A stretch of 64,000 nt of DNA from NCBI RefSeq assembly GCF_008831285.2, contig NC_045139.1, forward strand, positions 9,084,204 through 9,148,203, given 5' to 3'. This document shows positions 33,681 through 47,295 of the stretch, piece by piece. Under the pieces are notes generated by a model, which saw only the letters and a list, made by a program, of their open reading frames with translations, searched no databases and was not told the origin of the DNA. Made by a program: the position numbers and the translations under genes. Position 1 is the first letter of the stretch. The number at the start of each line of letters is the position of its first letter. This DNA is from Nymphaea colorata. Lineage: Eukaryota > Streptophyta > Magnoliopsida > Nymphaeales > Nymphaeaceae.

Positions 33681-34804
33681 TTGTATGATAATTGGGACCC
33701 AACATATAACCAGCTTCGATCTTTTCAAAGTTGTTCCTTAATTTGTGTTGGGCATTAGTGGCCACCCAACTATGTTGGCTTCCTTGGTTCTCGTGCTCTC
33801 AGTTTCTCTTTCAGGAACCTTGACTAAATTAGGGTTTTCGCCTTGTGGACTAAGAATTTGCATCGTCCGCCCATGTGAACCAGCTGGGCTGATGTATATG
33901 TGAAGGGGCTGTCCATGAGCTGGACCTTGTTCATTCCCATCTAGTTGTATGAATGTTCACGGACCAATATTGTCTACAAGTCAGTTTTTCAATCGGAATT
34001 GCTAGCTCACTGGTTTAGAAAAGAACAGAGAATTCGGTAGCAAATTGATGTGGGATTGGAGCTTTCTTCTTAAAAAAATCTGATATTCTAAAAGGTGATC
34101 ACAAGAATTAAAAGATGCCATTTTAAAACTATGAATTAAGAACACGCGATATGGACAGAGGAGGGATGCCCATAACAGGCCAAAGCCTCTCTCCTTTTCC
34201 TTTTGCTCATGGGGTTCAAGACGGCTTCAAAACATATGTGAGGAATGGTATACCCATCAACTAAAGTATCACACGTCCATAGTTTGTATTTTATAAGAAT
34301 AGCACCCACAAAAATCAAACTAAAGACCAAACTTTCACCAGTCTGTCAGTCCTGAAACAAGAACACAAAATATGGTGAAACTAAGATATCAACGCAGCAT
34401 TGTGCATTCAAAGCAGAGTTAGATTTTTTTTTTTCTTTTTAATTTAAAAGTTTCTGTTTTTGAGCATTGTGCTTTTAAGACGGCATGCTTAGTTGAATCA
34501 ATTGAAAACAAAATTAATGTGTATGAGAAAATATCGAAAACAGTGGCTGTGCTTGTTAGCATGTGAACGAGATGCAGCCAAAAGAGCCGCATGTCTTGTG
34601 ATGGTTGTGGTGTGCGGGAACTTCATGACGTGGGACAGATCCGACTTGTTCAGATCCAAATTAGGAGGTTGGATCTAGTTCTGGACCCGACCATCAAGAA
34701 GTACACCCCAAGTAATATTAAGCTGCGGATCCTGCTGAGGGCCTGGCGCAGTACCAGTTCTGATCAACTAATGAATTTTCGCACGCATGCATATTCTGTC
34801 CCCC

Positions 34805-34836
<32 letters not shown>

Positions 34837-37800
34837 CTATATAGAGAAAGAGAGAGAGAGAGAAAAGAAGCTATCAAACTCTTGTATACTAAACTTAATC
34901 GGAGTCATTTGGGCCATCGATTATAAGCAGATTAGATTATAGAGTTTAAGTTGTAAACACTGAAGTCAATCAGTTTTTTCAAGAGACCAAAGTTCCCAGA
35001 GAGACAAGTGCTGTCGTGTAAGGAAACTAACCTCTTTCTCTCTCCCTCTCACTTCTTTTACGGGGAATTCCTAACTTTCAAATCAATCTTTACTGTTTAA
35101 TATCTTTGGAATCGATGATCCAATTACTTCTCATGAAAATCTGTATATGAGGGTCTGATAGCTACTTGGTTTCCTACATATATGTATAACTTCACCATGT
35201 GGAGAGATTCTTACAGGTCTACTTTTTGTATATGTAAATAATGACAGGTTTCTTTTCTCAAAAAGAATGTGCAAGTCCACAAGAGCAGGGAGGGAGTCTG
35301 GCATTAAAATCCTCTGCAATATTTGTCTGCAAACATGATAAATTTTGTGCAATGATGTGGGCCAATAATAATTTCTTGAGAGACAGAACTATAGCTAGCA
35401 AAACAGGTGGCTTCATGTCTTAGGAAACGGGACTCGCCCACTTAACTAATTTAGATGAGAAAGTTATTCCATTAATTTCCTAGGTAAAAGCACTCCCACA
35501 CTTAAGAGAATCCAGTTTACCTGAGAAAGCTGCAAAATAACTTGTCCGAGCTTCTGGGGTTGTCTTCTGTACGCGGATTCTGCAAACCTGCTGGGTGGTC
35601 TGCTCCGCTAGTTCAATCAGTCGCAGTTGGTCCTGTTCGAGTTCAAAATGATTGTAGATCTGTTCATGTTACTATTGATGCATAGACCCACAAAAGAAAA
35701 TGACATGCTTTAGAAAATGGAAGCCGAGGTAGGGAACTATACATACTGCTGGAATTATTGTGCCTAAAATTAGGTAAGTTTATAGTCCTACCTGGCCTAC
35801 ACAATGCCCTATACTCTCTTTAGCTTTCCAGCAATTTAACCTGCCAGATACGCAAGATTGATGACCAAATGTTTAAAATTATGTTAAGAAATATAGATAA
35901 ATTGAAAAGTAGTTGAGAAATTTGACAAACTTTTCAACTTTTTCTGCCAAAATATTAACTTAAACCATGAAACATTTTCTTTTCCGGGTTATAAAAGCTC
36001 AAATTTGACAAGATTTAACTAATGTTTCGAATGGGAGACATGTTCCCATGTTCTTCGTGAAATTTTCCTAAGAAACGGAAACATTTTCCACTGTGGCACC
36101 ACTATGCTGATCCAAACTGATGTAATGTATAAAGGGGGAACATGTTGAGGCATGCTTGGAATCAGGAAGCTGGAAAGCCTTTTTCATGGCTGAGTGGGGT
36201 GGAGAACAGCTGAATGTGTTCATGGACTAGTCAGAACTAATAATGAGGTCTCATGCAGCCAAAAATAGCAAAACTTTCATACTAGGACTCACCCATTTAA
36301 CCCTGGGCTCAATTGCTGGAGTTTGAATCCAATCATCATACAGGATTTCTCTCATAACGAAAATCAAGGAGATAGTTTGATTTAGAAGACACACGACCAC
36401 GATTAAAAAGACAAAAGTTAAAGAGAAAGTATGTAATATAAAGTTAATTTGAATCTTAATTTTTCGATGCATGGAGTTTTTAGTGTGTAAGTATTGTACT
36501 TTCTAACGAGGGAGTCTTTTTATTTTATTGAGAATGGTTGAAGGATATTAACAGGCTGTTTCGGAAACACCATGCCTCAAAATAGAGACAGGTCTATGGT
36601 TGCTCAATTTTGGTGCAGATTTATGAAACACTCTCATAGTATTCATCATGGTAAATGACTCTTAAAGGCCTATTTGGCAAACAGAACAATATACAATTAT
36701 TCTATGAATAAGGTCTAAAGATTAGAGCAGATTCATAAAAGACCTTAAAAAATATTTTATAAATTTGCTTCAACTTTGGGTGTATATTCATAGAACAGTT
36801 ACAAACTATTCTATTCAGCAAATAAATCTTAATATAACAAAGAGAAGTTAATTTTTAGTAGATATGGGTCGAATTTAATGCTCTTTGGATCCCTTTGAAT
36901 ATAACCACTCTTTTTTTTGAGTTAGAGCCATTGGCTTCCACGATGTCATGTGTGGATCATGATGACTCTTAAATAATTTTCCCCATTTCTCGTCATTCAA
37001 TTGTTTGTTATTGAACAAGAACAAATGAAGATTGAAATTTCCGATATAGAGACAGAAAATCATTTAATTATACATGCCCAACAGTGGGTTAATTATGGTG
37101 ATTTAATCTCTTTACATCCCTAGGGTAATTCAATCCTGAGAACTCAAAGAACAAGAATAGCTCCGATGCAAATTACTGTGCGCTGGTTTTGCAGAAAAAG
37201 CTACCAAACTATCTCTACAATATCAACTACCACTACCAATTTCTAAAATATTTATGAAACTGAAGATAAGAGGAAAGGTCCAAAGAAAGATAAAAAAAGA
37301 GCGACATGATTTGGTTTCAGGCAGATCCAGCAGGCTTTGATAATGTGCAGTCTTGATCAAAGTTTTTCTAATCTTCTCCTCATTTAATGTATGTGCACGT
37401 TCAACACCGTGACTAGGGATGCAAATGGATCCAAACTAGTTGTGAGATTTTGCAAATCAATCATGTTTGTAATATGATTTAGATCTGATTCTTATGTGTA
37501 GATCATTTTGGCCACAACAAAAAATAGGATTCATATGAAGACGCGCCCCAAGCAAGAGGTTAACTCAGTTCGATCAGGCTCAATTGTTTACGATTCCTCG
37601 GTTTTAACTCTATGTGGTGTCTTCTCAATATTGCTGTCAGATCATCGCTCTGACACTGACAGAATTCTTTATGGAGAAACGATGGGACTTATGTTTCTAG
37701 AAAATGTTGATCCTGTTTGGACTTCGGAAGTTCCTGATTTAGAGCGTAACTGGTTCTGGACATTCCTAATCGATCATTCATTGTTGGTGATTGGACTTGT

Positions 37801-38137
37801 CGCTTTGGAAGGATGTGCAAGGTGTCCAAGAAAAAAAAGAAAAAGTCTGTAGGATTTTTCCAAATTTTGCACCATGTTTGTCATGTTCCAACAACACAAA
37901 ATTCTGTCAGAAAGCATCGATTAAGACATGTGACTTTGAAAAGAAAAAAATCATGCTCCTCACTGAGTAGCTTTTCTTTAATTTAAAAATGACACGTAAG
38001 TTGTGAATTGTGATATTAATGAGACAATAAATTGCCTTTCATCTTTGGGAGATATCCTGAATAGGCCGAAACCCATCCCTTAGTCTAGTGTTGTTCTCAG
38101 ATTTTGAGTGAATTTAGGATTATTTCTTTTCGGCACC
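33681..38137. other. gene-poor region
   Basis: No gene supported. Holds a (TA)n/GA tract at 34804-34864. An open stretch of 114 codons at 37508-37852 has no family motif that I recognise. GTTTGAATCC near 36326 resembles a B box, but no matching A box was found. Confidence 0.35.
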
Positions 38138-38879
38138 ATTTGTAGTTAAGGCTGGACATTGGGCCGGGCCGGGCCGACCCGACCTGTTAAAAATAAAAAA
38201 ATCAAAGCCCGGCATTCAAAACGGGCTGTGCCGGGCCCATGTAATATCAGGCCTCGAGCTTCGGTTTATGCCCGAGGCCCAGCCCGGCCCGATTATTAAC
38301 GGGCTAGGCGGGCTGGGCCGGGCTTTGAGGCGGGTTGCTACTTGCTAGCCTCTAGCTTACTAAAAAAATGAGCACGAACACAAACCATGTGTACTTAATA
38401 GAATAACAAAAACAAGAACAACACCAACCAGTAGAAAGTAGTCTTTTGGAAGAGCACTCGATGCAACCGACGATGAAGCAAGTAGAGCAGCTGTGCGATG
38501 GCGGCGACCGACGGGAGGACCGGAGGAGGCAGCGAAGGGGCGACGGCCAATGAGGAAGACTAGAGCAGGCACTGTCGAGCTCGCGGCGATGAAATTTCTT
38601 AATGAAACGAAAAAAGGAAAAAAAAACCTAACCTATAACCCTAAGTTCCTAATTCTCTAACTTCATTTTTTTAAAGAAAGAAAAGAAAAAAAAAACTCAT
38701 GTCGGGCTTATCGGGCCGCCACCGATCACAGTGGCAGGCCCGGTAATTACCGGGCCGGGCCGAGCCCGATAAATTTGGCCCGAAAACTTTTTTGTCAAGG
38801 CCCGGGCACGAACCCGTGGAGGGCCGGGTACCGGGTACCCGGCGATGACCCGGCCCGATGCCCAGGCTTATTTGTAGTT
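38138..38879. mobile_element. non-autonomous DNA transposon, 722 bp, GC-rich ends, 10-bp flanking repeat
   Basis: ATTTGTAGTT flanks the element at 38138-38147 and 38870-38879. The element (38148-38869) starts AAGGCTGGACATTGGGCCGG and ends, reverse-complemented, AAGCCTGGGCATCGGGCCGG, giving 17 matches in 20. Subterminal DNA is dense in GGGCCGGGCC and its complement. The interior, 38340-38600, has a GC-rich patch but no transposase. The ends recall plant hAT elements, while a 10-bp target duplication fits Mutator-type insertion better. Confidence 0.75.
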
Positions 38880-40215
38880 CAACTATTTACTTTAAAAAAA
38901 AAGGTGAGGTTTTTGTATCTTTTCATGACCAATTAAAACTTGTGAAACGGTTGTCAGCAAAAAGATAGGCCCCTTTGACTACGTGTATTATAGAAATGGG
39001 GTACCTTTTCTTATCTCAATTAAAAATTATTTTTAAAAGAATATTTTTTTTTTTGTTTTTTTGCTGGTTGCCAAAATCACAAAGGTTATAGGAGTGTTGT
39101 AAAAATCGATTTGAATTGATTGATTCAAATCTTTGCTTGAAATGAATTTGGTTGATATATAAATGGAATGTCAAGCTGCAACGTGGTAAGTGGCTTCCAT
39201 CTTACTTGAAGATCCTCAAATTAACAGATGGTCTATAGATTTGTGAAGAATGTTCTGAGTTGTTCTTTTAAACAAACAATTGGTCGACGTGGGCATTATC
39301 AAATGTTAATGATAACATTAAATATATTCAAAACATAGAGGAATATTCTGGTGAAAAGTATATTCAGCGACGGTCAGCAGAAGCTTCCAGTGGCCCACCG
39401 GAATCTCTTATCCTTCCCTTTGCTTTTTGCTTTTTTTAATTTGTGTCTTCTCGTCTGAACCTCCTATCGGATTTCGGATCCAGGGGAATATAAAATGGAT
39501 TTTAAAATCGTGATTTTGAAATCCACTGTTTGTTTAAACAGTGAATCTCTACCAGAGTGGACCTCAGCAAAAAATCAAACAGCATATAATGTCTCTGCTT
39601 GGTTTGGTTCATTAAAAGCTCCTTAGTTTGTGGCCCATACATCAAAGTTCCTGTTCATCAACATGCAGATTATGAACGCAAGGTTTTCGTCTCATTTGTG
39701 AATTATATATTGTAGTCACTATAGTCTATAAATATAATATTTAGAATCATTGGGATCAGCTCGCTGCCAGATAGATGCAACCAAATGGCCAAAAAGTTTA
39801 AAATCTGTGGCTAAAAGCACCACAAACTGTTATTTAAAACATATAAGCCATCAATGTACCATCAACTGTCGCTAATGCATGCCCATGTGGCTAAAGATTT
39901 TTAAAATAAAGAAGGATACAAGGTATGTAAGTAAGAGAGAGAGCATCAAATGGACCAATGGATCTGATCCATAAAAACAATATGAAGCGATATGATGAAA
40001 TGAAAGAGATGTTGAGAGGGGGGGAGGTGGTGGTGTGGAAGGGGTTAATTTCTCAATAGCTGAAGTCCTGCACCGTACAAACTAATTAAACAGGATCGAG
40101 GTTCCCACATGAATCCAAGAGACTTAATGGATCCAATACACATTCCTTTCAACTTGGAAAACTTAAGCTCCAAAGGAAAACTTAAGCTCCAAAGGATTGA
40201 CCATGATGCATAAGA

Positions 40216-40266
<51 letters not shown>

Positions 40267-41607
40267 GTGAGTGAATGATAGTGAGTGAATGATGACTCTA
40301 GTTACCTAGAGTCTTCTACCCATCTAACCAGGGTCATCCATCTAAAAAAGATGAATGGTTTAGAGAAAAAACAAGGAGGAAAATGTGTGAAATAATACTA
40401 AATGATAAAAACACTAATAATTTTTTTGCTTATTTTTCTCTTAACCATCCATCATGTTTGGAACAAACAACCGTGTTAGATAGCTGGTGATTTTGAAAAG
40501 CCAAACTTGAATTATCATTCTTACTACTTGACTGCATAATCTCACCGAGCTTGAATGGTTTGAAACACCACACACATTAATGTAAGATGGATCTTGACTA
40601 GTGCACCTCTTCAACTTGGACACTTTAAGCTAATTGCACTAAGAGTGTGTTCTGCAACAAGAATGCTGTATTTTTTAGAATGTAGTGTTCCACGAATATG
40701 TCCACAAAAAGAAAAAATTTTCCTACCCAAATGCCCTCTTTGTAGTCACTGTGTATACAACATGCCTTTATAAGCAAGTGCATTCAGTCATTGCATTTCA
40801 TATTCGTTGTCCAAAACTCTGGCAAATGCACTATCCTCATGCAGCCTTGTATGTGGGGTATTTTGGTTAATTCTAAAAACATCTTACAATTTATGCTTTC
40901 CTTCTTTGCCTTTATATAGAGACTCTTTTTTTAAAAGATCAAGTACTCTCTGGTCACTTTGCACCTCATGCATACTAGGCCCATGTATATAGCATGTTTG
41001 TCATGTATTGATTAGCCTTATTAATTAATATACTAAAATTTATTTATATTGATCTAGAATGTAAGAGTTTAGACCTGCATTAGAGAGAACCAATAGAGGG
41101 GTATTTCAATGTTTGTGTATATCGGCCCGTATCATTGCCATGGCAGCTGGCTGATAGGATGTAAAGATGCAACTGTGTTAATATATGATTTTGGGTGAGT
41201 GGCTGGCAATTAGGTGGCCGATTGCTAGTTTGAGTGGCATTGGATTTCATAACCCTTATAAGGAAAACAAAACATTAATTTGACATGGAATATATGTTTA
41301 TATCTATGCACCAACATAGCCCTAGACCTTTAGATAGGGAGAATATGAGGAGCTTCAACTCTCACTCAAGTGATAGAATTTCCTCCTGCATACGTGAAAA
41401 TATATAGAATTCACATAATTTGTAATATGACAAGGTGCTCTTCAAAGCAAGCACCTATTCTTATTTTTAAAAATGGTTTACAAATTTTGATATGTTTCTC
41501 ACTCATCAAACCTTATAATGTAATTGTTGCATGCATGTATGATTCTTAATATATTGACAAATGACACTTGAGCAGCAAGCCCACAATGTGTCAATTTCAA
41601 GGAACAT

Positions 41608-41643
<36 letters not shown>

Positions 41644-42037
41644 GCCTTAGGTATTGTATCAACCTCTTAATACAAATGCTTTTGGGTGCCTCTAGAAAGA
41701 AAGTTTTAAGAAATCTTTAAAAAATAAAAGGCCCTTAAGATGTTGGACATATTTAAGGCTCTCATGGGGATGCTAGTTGAAAGAAATCAGCTTGTTTAGA
41801 GTTTCCTGTTCAATTCAGAACTATGTTAAGCTACATGAATGGGTCTTCTTCATAAAAGATGACTTCCAGTTGTGGCATGCATGTGAAGGCACATTCAATT
41901 TAAGAAGGTCAGCGCTTACATTATGAAATAAATGAGCCCAAATTTCCGACCTATGCTTCTATTACATTGTATTTTATTTTTCAAAATCGGGTGCTTAGAG
42001 ATGATAGACTCACTGCTTAACTTGGGATTCTCTTTTT
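38880..42037. other. gene-poor region
   Basis: No gene supported. Holds (TA)n at 40221-40266, a (CA)n(TA)n tract at 41609-41642 and the MITE-related fragment at 40648-40695. Confidence 0.35.
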
Positions 42038-42305
42038 TTTGGTAGACGCTTCCTGAAGAAGCCACTACAAAGTTCGAGAGCATTCTTACATCTAGTGGAG
42101 CACAATTGACACACAGCTATCATACATCTCATAAATGTAACTACATATAAAAGTATTTGTATTCTCTACTGAAAAGCAGAATCATCGTTGTCTGCTCTTA
42201 GTTTACAATAGGCTTTCTTACTCAAACTTATCTGTCCACTAACCCTCAATCTCTTACTTCTCCTTCTTCAAAGAGTGTAGGTTATGCTTGCCAAGAAACT
42301 CAACA
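42038..42305 (+). repeat. left LTR of a degenerate Ty1/copia element
   Basis: About 268 bases, pairing with 45416-45695. Shared blocks include GAAGCCACTA, TTACATCTAGTG, CTCATAAATGTAAC, CATATAAAAGT (a likely LTR TATA box) and GAAACTCAACA at the end. The start, TTGGTAGACGCTTCCTGAAG, is worn compared with TGTTGGAAGAGGCTTCC in the right copy. Many substitutions and small indels point to an old insertion. Confidence 0.85.
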
Positions 42306-45300
42306 TCTAGTTAGTAGAGCCTTATGTTGTAAACTAGCACATAAAAGATGTCAGAGAACCGAAATGCAACATGATGAAAGTGTAGCAGAGCTAACTAAGT
42401 TATTGAGGTATGTCACAACAAAATCAAACATCGTGATCACAACCATTGCCAAACCAAAAGTGAACACTGAGGTAGGTAAACCTCTCATTTTTCTCATTAG
42501 TTTGACTACTTGTAATTGGATGTTGGATAGTGGGGCTACAGATTATATTTCTGATGATAGAGATCAAATATTAGACATGCATGAATGCAGTGAGTTTCTA
42601 GTTAAGATTATTGATAGATCATGTTTTCATGTCTGTCGTATGAAGAGAGCAATATTTGATGAAGGTGATGTTCTGCTGGTACCAAAATTATTTATGAACT
42701 TACTTTAAGTTAACAAAATGACCAAACAATTAAATTGTTATTTTGTGTTTTCTGAACAAAAGGAGGCTCTAATGAACAGCAACAGTATGATGAAGTTTGG
42801 TGAAAGGGTCGAAGAAAAAGAGTTACACACCATAAAACTAAGGCAAAATACAGTTATGTATGCAACTACTCATAATAAGAATATAAATATATGGCACTCT
42901 CATATGGAGCATCCAATCAATAATGTGTTGAAAAACTTTTGTTTCCTAACTTGAAACTGAATCCAAAATACTATGGAACTTACACACTAGCAAAAAATGG
43001 CTAGAAAACCTCTCACTTAGTCTGAAAATGAAAGTGAGTTATTGTTTGACCTGGTACACACAAACATATGGGGATCTACCTTAGTATCAACCTGATCAAA
43101 GTTTAAATACTTTATAACTTTCATTCACAACAAGTCAAAAACTACCTAGGTGTACTTTCTCAATAAGAAAAGTGAAGTGTATGATTCTTTCAAATAGTTC
43201 TATCAATATATTGATACTCAGTATAGTAAAAAGATCTTAACTCTTAGATCTAAGAATGGATGAAAGTTTGAAAATAAAAATCTTGATAGATTCTACAAAT
43301 AAAAAGGGTAATCTAATAGAAAACCTATCATGGAATCCCTCAACAAAATAGTGTTTGTGAAAGAAAAAACAAACATCTGGTGGAAACGAGAATGAACATG
43401 TGTCACATGAATGTGTCAGGACCATTTTGGCTTGAAGCTATAGCATGTGCATGCTATCTTATAAATAGAACCCCCACTCGAAGGCTAAATCTAATGAGCC
43501 CCAATAAAAATATTGAAACATAAAGCACAATCATTGAAACACTTGCAAACATTTGATTGTTGTTCAAAATCATGCAATGGAATAGAACAGAGCAACGTGC
43601 TATCAAATGTTTTTTTTTTTTTTTTGTATTTTGTGAACCGAATGAATACAAATGTAAAGATAAGAGTAGTAAAATTTACTACTTTAGGGATGTCAAGTTC
43701 TTAGAGGATCAGCTATACTTCACAAAAACCCAGTCATGATGTTTTCAATTAAGATGAATATGATAAAACACTTCTACAAATTGCTAAAATGAATGGAATC
43801 AACATGCAAAGTACTAATGAAAATGAATATGAAACAAAAACAGAATAGGCTAGTGCAAGTGATATGATTGGTGTAGAAAATGAAAATAAAAGTAATTAGA
43901 CTCAGTTTAGAAGGTCTGCAAGAATTCGAACAATGCCCAATAGGTTAAAACATTTTTATATCTATAGTGTGCAGAACAGCAACAATACATCAAAGAAACA
44001 TAAAACATATGTTACAAAAGTTATATATTGAATCATAACCATCAAACTTCCAAGAACCTAAGGAAAAAGAAGTATGGTACAAGGCAATGCAAGAAGAGTT
44101 TACTACATTAAAGAAAAATAACACCTAGGAACTAGTAGAGCTGCTCGAAAATAAAAACCCAACTGGATGCATGTGAACATGCAAGATAAAGTACAACATA
44201 AGAGAAATTGAAAGGTTTAAGACACACCTAGTAGTCAAAGGCTATAATCAGATTCATAGAATTGTTATCATAAGACCTTTGCCCCGAAAAAGATTAACTT
44301 CATTCATATATATTGTTATCAATAACAACAACCAAGAGGTAGTCATTATCAGTTAGACGTAAATAATGCATTTCTTCATGAAGATCTACATAAGGAGATA
44401 AATAGAGTTACTGTTAGTCCTAGAAAATGTTCTCCAAACTGAGTACAAAACTATTAAAAGAAGGTTTCAAGATAAGCCATACAACCAATTCAATTTCTAC
44501 AACAACATGAAAAAAAATAACTACAATAACAGTATATGTAGATGACCCAATAGTCAAATGCAATGATAAAAGTCACATTGAATTGATTAAAAAAACATTA
44601 AAAAACATATTTTGAGATTAAAGATCTAAGCACACTTCATTATTTCTTAGGACTATAAGTGGCATATATCAAAGAAAATATATATTAGATTTGCTAATAG
44701 AAACGAGTATGATGGAGGCAAAAGGTGCACATATGCCCATAGAGGCCAACCTCAAACTATGAAAGTCGAAGGAAAAGTTTTTATAGACAGAGGTTGTTAT
44801 AAATGGCTGATTGGACGACCGATATACCTAACAACTACAAGGCAAAGTATTTCATATTCAATAAACTTGCTAAGTCAATTCATACACTGTCCCAAACTAC
44901 CTCACTTAGAAGCAACTCATTGAGTATTATGGTATTTAAAGAAAATATTGAACAAATTAACATCTGGTGATGAAAAAAAGTGCTGACTTGCATGTAAACA
45001 GATTTGCAGATGCTGATTAAGCAAGTGATCCCAATGATAGAAGGTCAACATTAGGTTCTCATTACTTTGTTTACACAATCAAGAGAAGAATCTAAATACC
45101 GATCCATGGCATTATGGTATATGAATTACTATGGATCAAATACTTGCTTAGAGATATATGTATTTAGTCCACAAAGGAGATGGCTTTAACGTGTGATAGT
45201 AAAGCTATTATTCACATGGGGAACAACCTTGTATTTCATGAGCAAACAATGCACGTTGAAGTGAGCTACTAGTTTATCAAAGAAAAGATTTGGGCTAAGG

Positions 45301-45415
45301 AGATCATTACTAAACATATAAGAGCAAATGACAAAACCACTAAACAAAGAAGATTTATGTAGAATAATTGACAAGTTGGGCCTATTTGAAATAGGACAAT
45401 CAACTGGAGGAGTTG
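42306..45415 (+). pseudogene. decayed copia polyprotein
   Basis: Internal region of about 3.1 kb, shorter than a normal copia interior. After the 5' LTR comes TAGTAGAGCC, a worn primer-binding site of the initiator-Met-tRNA type. In order, across frameshifts and stops: protease WMLDSGATDYIS near 42518; GAG-pre-integrase LWHSHM-like WHSHMEHPINNVLKNF near 42892; integrase from about 43010 (FDLVHTNIWG) to 43500 (CYLINRTPTRRLN); reverse transcriptase from about 44060 (WYKAMQEEF) with the LDVNNAFLHEDL region near 44355; and RNase H relics CDSKAIIHMGNN and EKIWAKEIITKHIRA near 45190-45320. It cannot be active. Confidence 0.9.
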
Positions 45416-45695
45416 TGTTGGAAGAGGCTTCCTCAAGAAGCCACTATAGAAGGGTTCGAGAGCCTTCTTACATCTAGTGCAGTACAGTTGGCATACAGTT
45501 GTCTTACAGCTCATAAATGTAACCGCATATAAAAGTGTTTGTATTTTTTATTGAAAAGAATAATCATCATTGTCTACTCTCTGTTTACAGGAGGCTTTCT
45601 TTCCCAAATTACCCTACTCACTAACCCTGGATCTCTAGTTGTCTTTCTTCTCTTTCTTCATAGAGTGCAAGTTATGCTGACCATGAAACTCAACA
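45416..45695 (+). repeat. right LTR of the copia element
   Basis: Begins TGTTGGAAGAGGC after a purine-rich GGAGGAG, a probable polypurine tract, and ends in CAACA, a standard copia LTR frame. About 280 bases. Sequence similarity to the left copy continues beyond the LTR end: CAGTGGGGCCTTA here against TAGTAGAGCCTTA there, a primer-binding-site-like block. Confidence 0.85.
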
Positions 45696-45739
45696 TCTTT
45701 TTCTTGTCAGTGGGGCCTTATTTTGTTATATGAAAGGTG

Positions 45740-46762
45740 AGAACACAAGATCATATGTTCACGAGCTGTCAAATAACCAATGAAATTTGGCATCTAATTA
45801 CATGTAATTGTTTTAACTTTAACAAGCTGGAATTCAAAAGTCTCAAAGAATCCTTGAGATTATCTGGCAGAAAAAAAAAGGCTTGTTGATAAGTACTGAT
45901 AGAGAAGAAAATGCAATCAATATTCAAAATTATTATTTCCAAACATCAGCAGGTTGATAAGATGGTGCTCCTTGCAAATCTTATGCAGATGCAACATACA
46001 TTTATATATGACAAAAATAGTAGAGAGTTAGATTCAGCTTGTCTATGACATATGTATGGGTCATTCCTTTTGTTTATGATCATGTAGCAAGTATTTGAAC
46101 AAGAGAGGATCTATACATAGAAAGGTGGTTTTTCCAGCAAGGGATGAAGATGTCTTTTCCATTTTGACTGGTAATATTTTTGAAGAGAAGATTCGGTTCT
46201 TGACAAAAAAAAAAATGGAGCTGAACTTTTGGTTGAGAGTACAACCTAAGATCATAGAGTTACGAAAAAGGGGGACATCATTAAATTCATTAATGACATT
46301 ATTTTGAAGGACAAACGTATGTGGTCAGTCGTGAGTGAATGAAGTTATGAAACTCCCCTCTGAAACAGTGGCAGAAGGAGCCTCCCAATTGGGCGCCTTT
46401 TGTTATCCTTGTTTTTCTTTTCCCTTTTTATTTAATTTAATGCCGCTTGGGTATCTGCGCAACCCCGTCTTGGTTTCCAATGAAACTAAAAAACAAACTT
46501 TAAAATCCTTGAAGAATAAAATCAAGTTAGGGGTAAATAGATTGAAAACCGTCCAAGAAAAATCCATTCACATACTTTGATTCACTTAACAAGTTAAATG
46601 CACGAGTGTGATGTGAAGCTTGAATGTAAAGTAGGAAGCTCAGGGGACGACGATTAGGCGCATGTGTGTGTGTGAGAGAGAGAGAGCTACTTAACCAGAA
46701 GATCGTCTATACCGTGTGTGTGTGTGCGCGCGCGTGATGGGGGAATGCTCTGTGTGTCTCTC

Positions 46763-46808
<46 letters not shown>

Positions 46809-47290
46809 CTAACTAGGAGATCATCTGTGTGTGTGCAAGAGAGGAAGGGAGGGAGGAAGAGAGGGAGAAAACTACCTAACCAGGAGACCGTGTGTGTGAG
46901 TGAAAAGATAGACAGAGAGACAGAAATATATATGAGCAGGGTTAGTGTGTGTGTTTGTGCGGGCGCGCGGGCGTGAGATAGAAAGAAGAGAGAGAGAGAG
47001 AGAAGGAGAGAGAGAGAGGAGGAGGCAGATCCATATCAAAAGGATAACGATCGAGGAGAGACGAGGACCTTGCACCAATACCTGTACCTTTAGAAAGAAA
47101 GATTAAAGAACTTGCCTGGCCAAGTGATCAGATGATCAGCTGGTTAGGATCAAGAATGAAAGCCCTGGAATATCGAGGAAGTGAAACACCAGAAGTACTA
47201 CTTACCCATCAAAACCAAAAACCCTTTTCATGGGGTTCAAACTTCAATGAAAACCGTTGGGAGGGGCACTGTCACAGATAGATGCAGTCC
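45740..47290. other. gene-free DNA with GT/GA microsatellites
   Basis: No gene supported. From 46658 to 47020 there is a succession of (GT)n, (GA)n and GGGAGG-type tracts, including a repeated phrase of the form ACC(A/T)GGAGA(T/C)CGT followed by GTGTGTG. Confidence 0.4.
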
Positions 47291-47295
47291 CTCTT

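Noticed and set aside
37508..37852. 114-codon ORF on the plus strand
   Set aside because: No domain, no flanking promoter or homologous context that I can name; kept out of the gene list for lack of support.
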